DNA of 64,000 bases from Cardiocondyla obscurior (GCF_019399895.1 NC_091872.1:530525-594524); one strand, 5' to 3'. Counted from the first letter of the stretch, positions 51,901 through 63,291 are shown. A program made the numbers and translations. Notes: a model not told the origin generated them from the letters alone.

Positions 51901-54900
51901 TTCTGGAGGGGTAGGACGCTAAAAATGGTCACGTGGGCATCTGCTGACGTCACCGCACGACGTCACGTGGTCAGATTTTCAAAAATTTTTTTCGTTTTTG
52001 TCAATATCTTCGCCCCTGGAGAGGGTAGGACGCTAAAAATGGTCACGTGGGCATCTGCTGACGTCACCGCACGACGTCACGTGGTCAGATTTTCAAAAAT
52101 TTTTTTCGTTTTTGTCAATATCTTTGTTCCTGGAAAGGTAGGACGCTAAAAATGGTCACGTGGGCATCTGCTGACGTCACCGCACGACGTCACGTGGTCA
52201 GATTTTCAAAATTTTTTTTCGTTTTTGTCAATATCTTCGCCCCTGGAGAGGTAGGACGCTAAAAATGGTCACGTGGGCATCTGCTGACGTCACCGCACGA
52301 CGTCACGAGGTCAGATTTTCAAAAATTTTTTTTTTGTTTTTCGTCAATATCTTTGCTTCTGGAGAGGGTAGGACGCTAAAAATGGTCACGTGGGCATCTG
52401 CTGACGTCACCGCACGACGTCACGTGGTCAGATTTTCAAAAATTTTTTTTCGTTTTTCGTCAATATCTTCGCCCCTGGAGAAAGTAGGACGCTAAAAATG
52501 GTCACGTGGGCATCTGCTGACGTCACCGCACGACGTCACGTGGTCAGATTTTCAAAAATTTCTTTTTCGTTTTTCGTTAATATCTCCGCTTCTGGAGGAA
52601 ATAGGACGCTAAAAATGGTCACGTGAGCATCTGCTGACGTCACCGCACGACGTCACGTTGTAAAATTTTCAAAAACTTTTTTTTTTGTTTTTCGTCAATA
52701 TCTTCGCTTCTGAAGAAAATAGGACGCAAAAAATGGTCACGTGGGCATTTGCTGACGTCACCGCACGACGTCACGTGGTCAGATTTTCTAAGATTTCTTT
52801 TTCGTTTTTCGTCAATATTTTCGACTTTGAAGGGAGTAAGACGATAAAATTGGTCACGTGGGCATCTGCTGACGTCACCGCACGACGTCACGTGGTCAGA
52901 TTTTCAAAAATTTCTTTTTTGTTTTTCGTCAATATCTTTGCCCCTGGAAAGAGTAGGACGCCAAAAATGGTCACGTGGGCATCTGCTGACGTCACCGCAC
53001 GACGTCACGTGATCAGATTTTCAAAAATTTTTTTTTCGTTTTTTGTCAATATCTTCGCTTCTGGAGAGAGTAGGACGCTAAAAATGGTCACGTGGGCATC
53101 TGCTGACGTCACCGCACGACGTCACGTGGTCAGATTTTCAAAAATTTTTTTTTGTTTTTCGTCAATATCTTCGCCCTGGAGGGGTAGGACGCTAAAAATG
53201 GTCACGAGGGCATCTGCTGACGTCACCGCACAACGTCACGTGGTCAGATTTTCAAATATTTCTTTTTTGTTTTTTGTCAATATCTTTGCCCCTGGAAAGG
53301 GTAGGACGCTAAAAATGGTCACGTGGGCATCTGCTGACGTCACCGCACGACGTCACGTGGTCATATTTTGAAAAATTTCTTTTTCGTTTTTCGTCAATAT
53401 CTCCGTTCGTGGAGTGGGTAGAACGCTAAAAATGGTCACGTGGGCATCTGCTGACGTCACCGCACGACGTCACGTGGTCAGATTTTCAAAAATTTTTTTT
53501 TCGTTTTTTGTCAATATCTTCGTTCCTGGAGAGGGTAGGACGCTAAAAATGGTCACGTGGGCATCTGCTGACGTCACCGCACGACGTCACGTGGTCAAAT
53601 TTTCAAAATTTTTTTTTGTTTTTCGTCAATATCTTTGCCCTGAAGGGGTAGGACGCTAAAAATGGTCACGTGGGCATCTGCTGACGTCACCGCACGACGT
53701 CACGTGGTCAGATTTTCAAAAATTTTTTTTCGTTTTTCGTCAATATCTTTGCTCCTGGAAAGGGTAGGACGCTAAAAATGGTCACATGGGCATCTGCTGA
53801 CGTCACCGCACGACGTCACATGGTCAGATTTTCAAAAATTTTTTTTTTGTTTTTCGTCAATATCTTTGCTTCTGGAAAGGATAGGACGCTAAAAATAGTC
53901 ACGTGGGCATTTGCTGACGTCACCGCACGACGTCACGTAGTCAAAATTTCAAAAATTTTTTTTCTGTTTTTCGTCAATATCTTTGCTCCTGGAGAAGGTA
54001 GGACGCTAAAAATGGTCACGTGGGCATCTGCTGACGTCACCGCACGACGTCACGTGGTCAAATTTTCAAAAATTTTTTTTTCGTTTTTCGTCAATATCTC
54101 CGTTCCTGGAGAGGGTAGAACGCTAAAAATTGTCACGTGGGCATTTGCTGACGTCACCGCACGACGTCACGTGATCAGATTTTCAAAAATTTTTTTTTCG
54201 TTTTTTGTCAATATCTTCGCTTCTGGAGAGAGTAGGACGCAAAAAATGGTCACGTGGGCATTTGCTGACGTCACCGCACGACGTCACGTGATCAAATTTT
54301 CAAAAATTTTTTTTTTGTTTTTCGTCAATATCTTTGCCCCTGGAGGGGGTAGGACGCTAAAAATGGTCACGTGGGCATCTGCTGACGTCACCGCACGACG
54401 TCAAGTGGTCATATTTTCAAAAATTTTGTTTTTGTTTTTTGTCAATATCTCCGCCCTTGGAGGGGGTAGGACGCTAAAAATGGTCACGTGGGCATGTACT
54501 GACGTCACCGCACGACGTCACGTGGTCAGATTTTCAAAAATTTTTTTTGTTTTTCGTCAATATCTTTGCCCCTGGAAAGGGTAGGACGCTAAAAATGGTC
54601 ACGTGGGCATCTGCTGACGTCACCGCACGACGTCACGTGGTCAGATTTTCAAAAATTTCTTTTTCGTTTTTCGTCAATATCTTCGTTCTGGAGAAAGTAG
54701 GACGCTAAAAATGGTCACGTGGGCATCTGCTGACGTCACCGCACGACGTCACGTGGTCATATTTTGAAAAATTTCTTTTTCGTTTTTCGTCAATATCTCC
54801 GTTCGTAAAGTGGGTAGGACGCTAAAAATGGTCACGTGGGCATCTGCTGACGTCACCGCACGACGTCACGTGGTCATATTTTCAAAAATTTTTTTTTTGT

Positions 54901-57900
54901 TTTTTGTCAATAAATTCGCTCCTGGAAAGGGTAGGACGCTAAAAATGGTCACGTGGGCATCTGCTGACGTTTTCGCACGACGTCACGTGGTCAGATTTTC
55001 AAAAATTTTTTTTCGTTTTTCGTTAATATCTTCGCCCCTGGAGGGAATAGGACGCTAAAAATGGTTACGTTGGCATCTGCTGACGTTTTCGCACGACGTC
55101 ACGTGGTCAGATTTTCAAAAATTTTTTTCGTTTTTGTCAATATCTTCGCTTCTGGAGAGGTAGGACGCTAAAAATGGTCACGTGGGCATCTGCTGACGTC
55201 ACCGCACGACGTCACGTGGTCAGATTTTCAAAAATTTTTTTTCGTTTTTCGTCAATATCTTTGCTCCTGGAGAGGGTAGGACGCTAAAAATGGTCACGTG
55301 GGCATCTGCTGACGTCACCGCACGACGTCACGTGGTCAGATTTTCAAAAATTTTTTTTCGTTTTTCGTCAATATCTTCGCTCCTGGAGAGAATAAGACGC
55401 TAAAAATAGTCACGTGGGCATCTGCTGACGTCACCGCACGACGTCACGTGGTCAAATTTTCAAAAATTTTTTTTGTTTTTCGTCAATATCTTTGCCCGTG
55501 AAGTGGGTAGGACGCTAAAAATGGTCACGTGGGCATCTGCTGACGTCACCGCACGACGTCACGTGGTCAGATTTTCAAAAATTTCTTTTCGTTTTTCGTC
55601 AATATCTTTGCCCTTGGAGAGGGTAGGACGCTAAAAATGGTCACGTGGGCATCTGCTGACGTCACCGCACGACGTCACGTGGTCAGATTTTCAAAAATTT
55701 TTTTTTGTTTTTCGTCAATATCTTCGCCCCTGGAAAGGGTAGGACGCTAAAAATGGTCACGTGGGCATCTGCTGACGTCACCGCACGACGTCACGTGGTC
55801 AGATTTTCAAAAATTTTTTTTCGTTTTTCGTCAATATCTTTGCTCCTGGAAAAAGTAGGACGCTAAAAATGGTCACGTGGGCATCTTCTGACGCCACCGC
55901 ACGACGTCACGTGGTCAGATTTTCAAAAATTTCGTTTTCGTTTTTTGTCAATATCTTCGTTCCTGAAGCGGGTAGGACGCTAAAAATGGTCACGTGAGCA
56001 TCTGCTGACGTCACCGCACGACGTCACGTGGTCAGATTTTCAAAAATTTTTCTTTTGTTTTTCGTCAATATCTCCGCCCCTGGAAGGGGTAGGACGCTAA
56101 AAATGGTCACGTGGGCATCTGCTGACGTCACCGCACGACGTCACGTGGTCAAATTTTAAAAAATTTTTTTTGTTTTTCGTCAATATCTCCGCCCGTGGAG
56201 TGGGTAGGACGCTAAAAATGGTCACGTGGGCATCTGCTGACGTCACCGCACGACGTCACGTGGTCAGATTTTCAAAAATTTCTTTTTTGTTTTTCGTCAA
56301 TATCTTTGCTTCTGGAGAGGGTAGGACGCTAAAAATGGTCACGTGGGCATCTGCTGACGTTACCGCACGACGTCACGTGGTCAGATTTTCAAAAATTTCT
56401 TTTCGTTTTTCGTCAATATCTCCGTTCCTGGAGGGGTAGGACGCTAAAAATGGTCACGTGGGCATCTGCTGACGTCACCGCACGACGTCACGTGGTCAGA
56501 TTTTCAAAAATTTTTTTTGTTTTTCGTCAATATCTTCGCCCCTGGAAAAGTAGGACGCTAAAAATGGTCACGTGGGCATCTGCTGACGTCACCGCACGAC
56601 GTCACGTGGTCAGATTTTCAAAAATTTTTTTGTTTTTGTCAATATCTTCGCTCCTGGAAAGGGTAGGACGCTAAAAATGGTCACGTGGGCATCTGCTGAC
56701 GTCACCGCACGACGTCACGTGGTCAGATTTTCAAAAATTTTTGTTTTTCGTCAATATCTTCGCCCCTGGAGGAATAGGACGCTAAAAATGGTCACGTGGG
56801 CATCTGCTGACGTCACCGCACGACGTCACGTGGTCAGATTTTCAAAAATTTTTTTCGTTTTTGTCAATATCTTTGCCCCTGGAAAGGGTAGGACGCTAAA
56901 AATGGTCACGTGGGCATCTGCTGACGTCACCGCACGACGTCACGTGGTCAGATTTTCAAAAATTTTGTTTTTGTTTTTTGTCAATATCTCCGCCCTTGGA
57001 AAGGGTAGGACGCAAAAATGGTCACGTGGGCATGTACTGACGTCACCGCACGACGTCACGTGGTCAGATTTTCAAAAATTTCTTTTTTGTTTTTCGTCAA
57101 TATTTTCGCCCCTGGAAAGGGTAGGACGCTAAAATTAATCACGTGGGCATCTGCTGACGTTACCGCACGACGTCACGTGGTCATATTTTGAAAAATTTCT
57201 TTTTCGTTTTTCGTCAATATCTCCGTTCGTGGAGTGGGTAGGACGCTAAAAATGGTCACGTGGGCATCTGCTGACGTCACCGCACGACGTCACGTGGTCA
57301 AATTTTCAAAAACTTTTTTTTTGTTATTCGTTAATATCTCCGCCCCTGGAAAGGGTAGGACGCTAAAAATGGTCACGTGGGCATCTGCTGACGTCACCGC
57401 ACGACGTCACGTGGTCATATTTTCAAAAATTTTTTTTTCGTTTTTTGTCAATATCTTCGCTCCTGGAAAGGGTAGGACGCTAAAAATGGTCACGTGGGCA
57501 TCTGCTGACGTCACCGCACGACGTCACGTGGTAAAATTTTCAAAAACATTTTTTTTGTTTTTCGTTAATATCTCCGCCCCTGGAGGGAATAGGACGCTAA
57601 AAATGGTTACGTGGGCATCTGCTGACGTTACCGCACGACGTCACGTTGTCAGATTTTCAAAAATTTTTTTTTCGTTTTTCGTCAATATCTTCGCTTTTGG
57701 AGAAGGTAGGACGCTAAAAATGGTCACGTGGGCATCTGCTGACGTTACCGCACGACGTCACGTGGTCAGATTTTCAAAAATTTTTTTTCGTTTTTCGTCA
57801 ATATCTTTGCTCCTGGAGAGGGTAGGACGCTAAAAATGGTCACGTGGGCATCTGCTGACGTCACCGCACGACGTCACGTGGTCAAATTTTCAAAAATTTT

Positions 57901-60900
57901 TCTTTTGTTTTTCGTCAATATCTTTGCCCGTGAAGTGGGTAGGACGCTAAAAATGGTCACGTGGGCATCTGCTGACGTCACCGCACGACGTCACGTAGTC
58001 AAATTTTCAAAAATTTCTTTTTCGTTTTTCGTCAATATCTTTGCCCCTGGAAAGGGTAGGACGCTAAAAATGGTCACATGGGCATCTGCTGACGTCACCG
58101 CACGACGTCACATGGTCAGATTTTCAAAAATTTTTTTTTTGTTTTTCGTCAATATCTTTGCTTCTGGAAAGGATAGGACGCTAAAAATAGTCACGTGGGC
58201 ATCTGCTGACGTCACCGCACGACGTCACGTGGTCAAATTTTCAAAAATTTTTTTTTTTTTTTCGTCAATATCTTTGCTCCTGGAGAAGGTAGGACGCTAA
58301 AAATGGTCACGTGGGCATCTGCTGACGTCACCGCACGACGTCACGTGGTCAGATTTTCAAAAATTTTTTTTTCGTTTTTCGTCAATATCTTTGCTCCTGG
58401 AAAAGGTAGGACGCTAAAAATGGTCACGTGGGCATCTGCTGACGTCACCGCACGACGTCACGTGGTCAGATTTTCAAAAATTTCTTTTTCGTTTTTCGTC
58501 AATATCTTCGCCCCTGGAGGGAATAGGACGCTAAAAATGGTCACGTGGGCATCTGCTGACGTCACCGCACGACGTCACGTGGTCAGATTTTCAAAAATTT
58601 TTTTTCGTTTTTCGTCAATATCTTTGCCCCTGGAGGGGGTAGGACGCTAAAAATGGTCACGTGGGCATCTGCTGACGTCACCGCACGACGTCACATGGTC
58701 AAATTTTCAAAAATTTTTTTTGTTTTTCGTCAATATCTCCGCCCCTGGAAGGGGTAGGACGCTAAAAATGGTCACGTGGGCATCTGCTGACGTCACCGCA
58801 CGACGTCACGTGGTCAGATTTTCAAAAATTTTTTTTGTTTTTCGTCAATATCTTTGCCCTGAAGGGGTAGGACGCTAAAAATGGTCACGTGGGCATCTGC
58901 TGACGTCACCGCACGACGTCACGTGGTCAGATTTTCAAAAATTTTTTTCTCGTTTTTCGTCAATATCTTCGCTTCTGGAAAGGGTAGGACGCTAAAAATG
59001 GTCACGTGGGCATCTGCTGACGTCACCGCACGACGTCACGTGGTCAGATTTTCAAAAATTTTTTTTCGTTTTTCGTCAATATCTTTGCTTCTAGGAAAGG
59101 TAGGACGCTAAAAATGGTCACGTGGGCATCTGCTGACGTCACCGCACGACGTCACGTGGTCAGATTTTCAAAAATTTTTTTTCGTTTTTCGTCAATATCT
59201 TTGCCCCTGGAGAAGGTAGGACGCTAAAAATGGTCACGTGGGCATCTGCTGACGTCACCGCACGACGTCACGTGGTCAGATTTTCAAAAATTTTTTTTCG
59301 TTTTTTGTCAATATCTTCGCCCCTGGAGAAGGTAGGACGCTAAAAATGGTCACGTGGGCATCTGCTGACGTCACCGCACGACGTCACGTGGTCAGATTTT
59401 CAAAAATTTTTTTTGTTTTTCGTCAATATCTTTGCCCCTGGAGGTAGGACGCTAAAAATGGTCACGTGGGCATCTGCTGACGTCACCGCACGACGTCACG
59501 TGGTCAGATTTTCAAAAATTTTTTTTTCGTTTTTCGTCAATATCTTCGCCCCTGGAGAGGGTAAAACGCTAAGAATTGTCACGTGGGAATCTGCTAAAGT
59601 CACCGCACGACGTTACGTGGTTAGATTATTAAAAATTTCATTTATGTTTTTCGTCAACATCTCCGTTCCTGGAGAGGGTAGAACGCTAAAAATGGTCACG
59701 AGGGCATCTACTGACGTCACCGCACGACGTCACGTGGTCATATTTTCAAAAATTTTTTTTTTGTTTTTTGTCAATATCTTTGCCCCTGGAAAGGGTAGGA
59801 CGCTAAAAATGGTCACGTGGGCATCTGCTGACGTCACCGCACGACGTCACGTGGTCAGATTTTCAAAAATTTTTTTCGTTTTTCGTCAATATCTCCGTTC
59901 CTGGAGGGGTAGGACGCTAAAAATGGTCGCGTGGGCATCTGCTGACGTCACCGCACGACGTCACGTGGTCAGATTTTCAAAAATTTTTTTCGTTTTTGTC
60001 AATATCTTTGCTTCTGGAGAGGGTAGGACGCTAAAAATGGTCACGTGGGCATCTGCTGACGTCACCGCTCATCGTCACGTGGTAAAATTTTCAAAAATTT
60101 TTTTTGTTTTTCGTTAATATCTCCGCCCCTGGAGGGAATAGGACGCTAAAAATGGTTACGTGGGCATCTGCTGACGTTTTCGCACGACGTCACGTGGTCA
60201 GATTTTCAAAAATTTAATTTTCGTTTTTTGTCAATATCTTCGCTTTTGGAGAGGTTAGGACGCTAAAAATGGTCACGTGGGCATGTTCTGACGTCACCGC
60301 ACGACGTCACGTAGTCAAATTTTCAAAAATTTTTTTTTCGTTTTTGTCAATATTTCCGTTCCTGGAGAGGTAGGACGCTAAAAATGGTCACGTGGGCATG
60401 TTCTGACGTCACCGCACGACGTCACGTAGTCAAATTTTCAAAAATTTTTTTTTTGTTTTTCGTCAATATCTTTGCTTCTGGAGAGGGTAGGACGCTAAAA
60501 ATGGTCACGTGGGCATCTGCTGACGTCACCGCACGACGTCACGTAATCAGATTTTCAGAATTTTTTTTTTTGTTTTTCGTCAATATCTTCGCTCCTGGAG
60601 AGAATAAGACGCTAAAAATAGTCACGTGGGCATCTGCTGACGTCACCGCACGACGTCACGTGGTCAAATTTTCAAAAATTTTTCTCTTGTTTTTCGTCAA
60701 TATCTTTGCCCGTGAAGTGGGTAGGACGCTAAAAATGGTCACGTGGGCATCTGCTGACGTCACCGCACGACGTCACGTGATCAGATTTTCAAAAATTTTT
60801 TTTTTTGTTTTTTGTCAATATCTTCGCCCCTGGAGAGAGTAGGACGCTAAAAATGGTCACGTGGGCATCTGCTGACGTCACCGCACGACGTCACGTGGTT

Positions 60901-61436
60901 AAATTTTCAAAAACTTTTTTTTTGTTTCTCGTTAATATCTCCGCTTCTGGAGAAAGTAGGACGCTAAAAATGGTCACGTGGGCATCTGCTGACGTCACCG
61001 CACGACGTCACGTGGTCAAATTTTCAAAAATTTTTTTTTTGTTTTTTGCCAATATCTTCGCCCCTGGAAGAAGTAGGACGCTAAAAATGGTCACGTGGGC
61101 ATCTGCTGACGTCACCGCACGACGTCACGTGGTCAGATTTTCAAAAATTTTTTTTTTGTTTTTTGTCAATATCTTTTCCCCTGGAGAAAGTAGGACGCTA
61201 AAAATGGTCACGTAGGCATCTGCTGACGTCACCGCACAACGTAAAGTGGTCATATTTTCAAAAATTTCTTTTTTGATTTTTGTCTATATCTTCGCCCCTG
61301 GAGGGGGTAGGACGCTAAAAATGGTCACGTAGGCATCTGTTGACGTCACCGCACGACGTAAAGTAGTTATATTTTCAAAAATTTCTCTTTTGATTTTCGT
61401 CAATATTTTCGCTCCTGGAGGGGTAGGACGTAAAAA
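45952..61436. repeat. Array block 6: type A with dispersed variant cassettes
   Basis: Type A monomers, more often full length than in the preceding block, with recurring variants. A CCGCTCATCGTCAC unit followed by a unit with GACGTTTTCGCAC occurs at 49,651, 50,457 and 60,069. In the last two the similarity continues into the linker CTTTTGGAGAGGTTAGG. Units with GCACAACGTCACATGG near 45,985 and 46,910 resemble one near 41,120. These point to segmental copying over distances from 0.8 to about 10 kb. Confidence 0.84.
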
Positions 61437-61795
61437 ATGGTCACGTGGGCATCTGCTGACGTTTCCGCACGAAGTCACGTGGTCAGATTTTCAAAAATTT
61501 TTTTTTTGTTTTTCGTTAATATCTTTGTTCCTGGTGGGGGTAGAACACTGAAAATGGTCATAAAAGCATTTGCTGACGTCACTGCACAATTTTACGTTGC
61601 AAAATTTTTGAAAGTTTTTTTTTTGTTTTTAAGCCATATTTCTGCTACTGGTAAAAGTGAAATTCTCAAAATAAACTTGTATACATTATTTTCAAGTTAC
61701 GCAAAATACTACGTTGCCAGATTTTAAAAATATTTATTTTGTTTTTTGGCAATATTTTGCATACTGGTGAAAACAAAAAACTTGAAATGAGTCCG
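61437..61795. repeat. Decaying right edge of the satellite array
   Basis: The last recognisable units diverge progressively. The unit from 61,437 is still close to consensus. The next (from about 61,553) has ATGGTCATAAAAGC and ACAATTTTACGTTGC. The last (about 61,670-61,795) keeps only TACGTTGCCAGATTTT, TTTGTTTTTTGGCAATATT and ACTGGTGAAAAC. The ACGTTGCC and CTGGTGAA phrases are type B hallmarks, so the edge monomers are type-B-like. Such decay is expected where homogenisation stops. Confidence 0.85.
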
Positions 61796-62003
61796 TATTA
61801 TTAAGATTGGTTTTATATTTTAACGAATTTACAATATGCGTATTTTAATTTGTAATTTTTTGTAAACTTTCTAAAATTATCTAAAAGCTTAGAGCTTATG
61901 AACTTTGTAAAGTTTACAAGAAAATTTTTGAGAATTTTTTAAGCTTCTAACTAGAGAGCGAGCGCGAGATGGGTAATGGTTGCTTGTGGTTTTTAGTACT
62001 GCT
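61796..62003. other. AT-rich unique spacer with a short inverted repeat
   Basis: No gene is visible. An 11-bp perfect inverted repeat, TTGTAAACTTT at 61,860-61,870 and AAAGTTTACAA at 61,909-61,919, could form a hairpin with a 38-nt loop. It extends to about 16 bp with one mismatch. It may be the remnant of a small mobile element, but nothing else supports that. Confidence 0.6.
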
Positions 62004-62007
62004 TATA

Positions 62008-62226
62008 CAAGGTGTCCCGAAGTCATGTAGACAGACTTTAAAATTATGTAGATCTCGTTATTTTAAGACGAAACGTCCTTAATCATTTTTTATTTTGATT
62101 AATATTAAACAAGATAAAAATTATTAAAAATTAAATTTTTTGGGCGGATCTTACTGTTTCTCACACCGCGCGGAAACGCTCTATCCGTCCGTAGTCCTTA
62201 GTCCTTGCTTTTTTGATCATCGATAA
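62008..62226 (+). repeat. Left arm of the fold-back transposon inverted repeat
   Basis: This arm runs from the CAAGGTG terminus to GATCATCGATAA before the T-rich loop. It pairs with the right arm at 62,339-62,556 with scattered mismatches and small indels, best near the terminus-proximal 60 bp and around 62,145-62,226. Confidence 0.8.
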
Positions 62227-62338
62227 TTTTTTTTGTATTGTTACGCGTTTTCGCCTTTTTTTATTTTTGGTTTAGACCAGTTTATCTAGGCGGGCCGATC
62301 GTAACCGCCTGTCTTGCTTCGCGCGCTTTCATTTTTTT

Positions 62339-62556
62339 TATCGATGATCGAGAACGCAAGGATTGGAGACTACCGATAGATAAAGCGTCTTTGCGCGGTG
62401 TGGGGGGCAGTAAGTTCCGCTCAAAGAATATAATTTTCAATAATTATTATCTAGCTTAATGTTACTCGGAATAAAAAATGGTTAAAAACTTATCTTCTTA
62501 AAATAACGAGATCTACTTAGTTTCAATGTTTTTCTACATGACTCTGAAACACCCTG
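62339..62556 (-). repeat. Right arm of the fold-back transposon inverted repeat
   Basis: Starts at TATCGATGATC and ends at the CACCCTG terminus. It is the reverse complement counterpart of 62,008-62,226. The right terminus (CAGGGTGTTTC read inward) differs from the left (CAAGGTGTCCC) at several bases, so the copy is not brand new. Confidence 0.8.
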
Positions 62557-62560
62557 TATA

Positions 62561-62900
62561 CTAATTTAGAACAATAAAAAGAAATGGTTTCGTCTTTGTT
62601 AATCCTTATTTAATTACAGAGTTTTAAATTGGTTTATGTAAGTTTAATTTTAGTTCTTTATATAGTAACAAATTTCGTTATTGTTTTTAAAATCAGGTCT
62701 TGGTTCAAAATGATGTTTCATCATGACTCAGAATCATGACTTACAAAATAAGCTCAGTTTTTCTATTATTTTATTTGATGGCTTTTAAACATAATTTACA
62801 TGAATTGTCTAAGAAATGTATTAGAGTATGCTTAAAGTATTAACAAATTTAATCTTAAATTTTTCTTTTTTTTAATACTATTAATATAATATGTATATAT
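62561..62900. other. AT-rich intergenic stretch, no gene seen
   Basis: Strongly AT-rich with stops in all frames. The only structure noticed is a 9-bp direct repeat ATCATGACT at 62,720-62,728 and 62,733-62,741, which includes one TGACTCA (AP-1-like) site at 62,724-62,730. A single such site is not evidence of function. Confidence 0.5.
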
Positions 62901-62990
62901 TGTTACGACCCGCCAAATAATATATATTTTTTATAACAATATTTTTGCGAGTACATTTAAGTATTATCTATTATTCATACATTTAAAACA

Positions 62991-62998
62991 TATATAAA
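62991..62998 (+). promoter_or_regulatory. TATA box of the possible LTR
   Basis: TATATAAA about 90 bp after the LTR-like start and about 290 bp upstream of AATAAA, a sensible spacing for an LTR promoter. In AT-rich DNA such a match is common by chance. Confidence 0.3.
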
Positions 62999-63285
62999 TT
63001 TATATTGTTTTACTCGTGCGTAGTATAGCATTAGTTGCGCCGACTTATATCCAGTAGTTTAGCTTTATTCACGCCAACAAAGGCTTCCACTTCCATGCGA
63101 CCCGCAGCGCCGAACGCCGCTACTCCCACTACCAACTTCCATTACCACCCAAGCGCTAGATGAAAAACAGCGCCGGTAAAGTCCGGAGCTCAGTCTCACC
63201 GAAGCGACAGTTCTAATCCTGACTTCAAATTTTTCTCTCTCAATCAAATCTCTCTTCCAAGAGAGTTTATACCGCGTGCGGGTTT

Positions 63286-63291
63286 AATAAA
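63286..63291 (+). terminator. Polyadenylation signal AATAAA in the possible LTR
   Basis: AATAAA lies about 20 bp downstream of a 7-bp perfect hairpin (63,250-63,265). Its position fits an LTR polyadenylation site, but single AATAAA matches are frequent in AT-rich DNA. Confidence 0.3.

Larger units (their letters stand above)
1..61795. repeat. 117-bp satellite DNA array (whole array, left end outside window)
   Basis: A head-to-tail tandem array, all monomers in the same orientation, with full-length units of 117 bp (for example 40,513 to 40,630). Many units are 105-116 bp because of small deletions. Each unit has a GC-rich core (TCACGTGG, TGACGTCA, GACGTC and TCACGTGG again), an A/T tract, the phrase GTCAATATC, and a purine-rich linker ending GTAGGACGCT. 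I estimate 530-550 copies from the spacing. No insertion of unrelated sequence was seen inside the array. The right end decays into unique AT-rich DNA near 61,795; the left end is not in the window. A 60-kb-plus homogenised satellite is typical of centromeric, pericentromeric or subtelomeric heterochromatin, but nothing here decides which. I do not recognise the family by name. Confidence 0.97.
62008..62556. mobile_element. Non-autonomous fold-back DNA transposon (MITE-like), ~549 bp
   Basis: The two halves are imperfect reverse complements along almost their entire length. The termini are CAAGGTGTCCC at the left and, read inward on the other strand, CAGGGTGTTTC at the right. GTCATGTAGA (62,022-62,031) pairs with 62,533-62,542. 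A perfect 20-bp block, TAGATCTCGTTATTTTAAGA (62,049-62,068), pairs with 62,496-62,515. Further inside, GCGCGGTGTG, GCAAGGA and TTATCGATGATC on the right arm match the left arm in inverse order, with the central loop near 62,227-62,338. The element is flanked by TATA on both sides (62,004-62,007 and 62,557-62,560), which fits a TATA or TA target duplication. It has no credible transposase, so it must have been moved in trans. TA-type duplications would fit Tc1/mariner-like enzymes, but I cannot assign the superfamily. Confidence 0.85.

Noticed and set aside
1..61795. CRISPR-like array of regularly spaced repeats
   Set aside because: The whole 117-bp unit is repeated with no unique spacers and no cas genes; the flank is eukaryotic in character.
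62238..62459. A 73-codon plus-strand open frame
   Set aside because: It lies inside the loop and right arm of the fold-back transposon, starts at a non-ATG codon and resembles no transposase.
62720..62741. Regulatory AP-1 element with duplicated ATCATGACT
   Set aside because: One TGACTCA match and a 9-bp direct repeat in AT-rich DNA without a nearby gene is not enough to call a regulatory site.
63065..63247. A 60-codon minus-strand open frame
   Set aside because: It is short and Ser/Gly/Arg-rich by composition, lies in the LTR-like segment, and has no recognisable domain.
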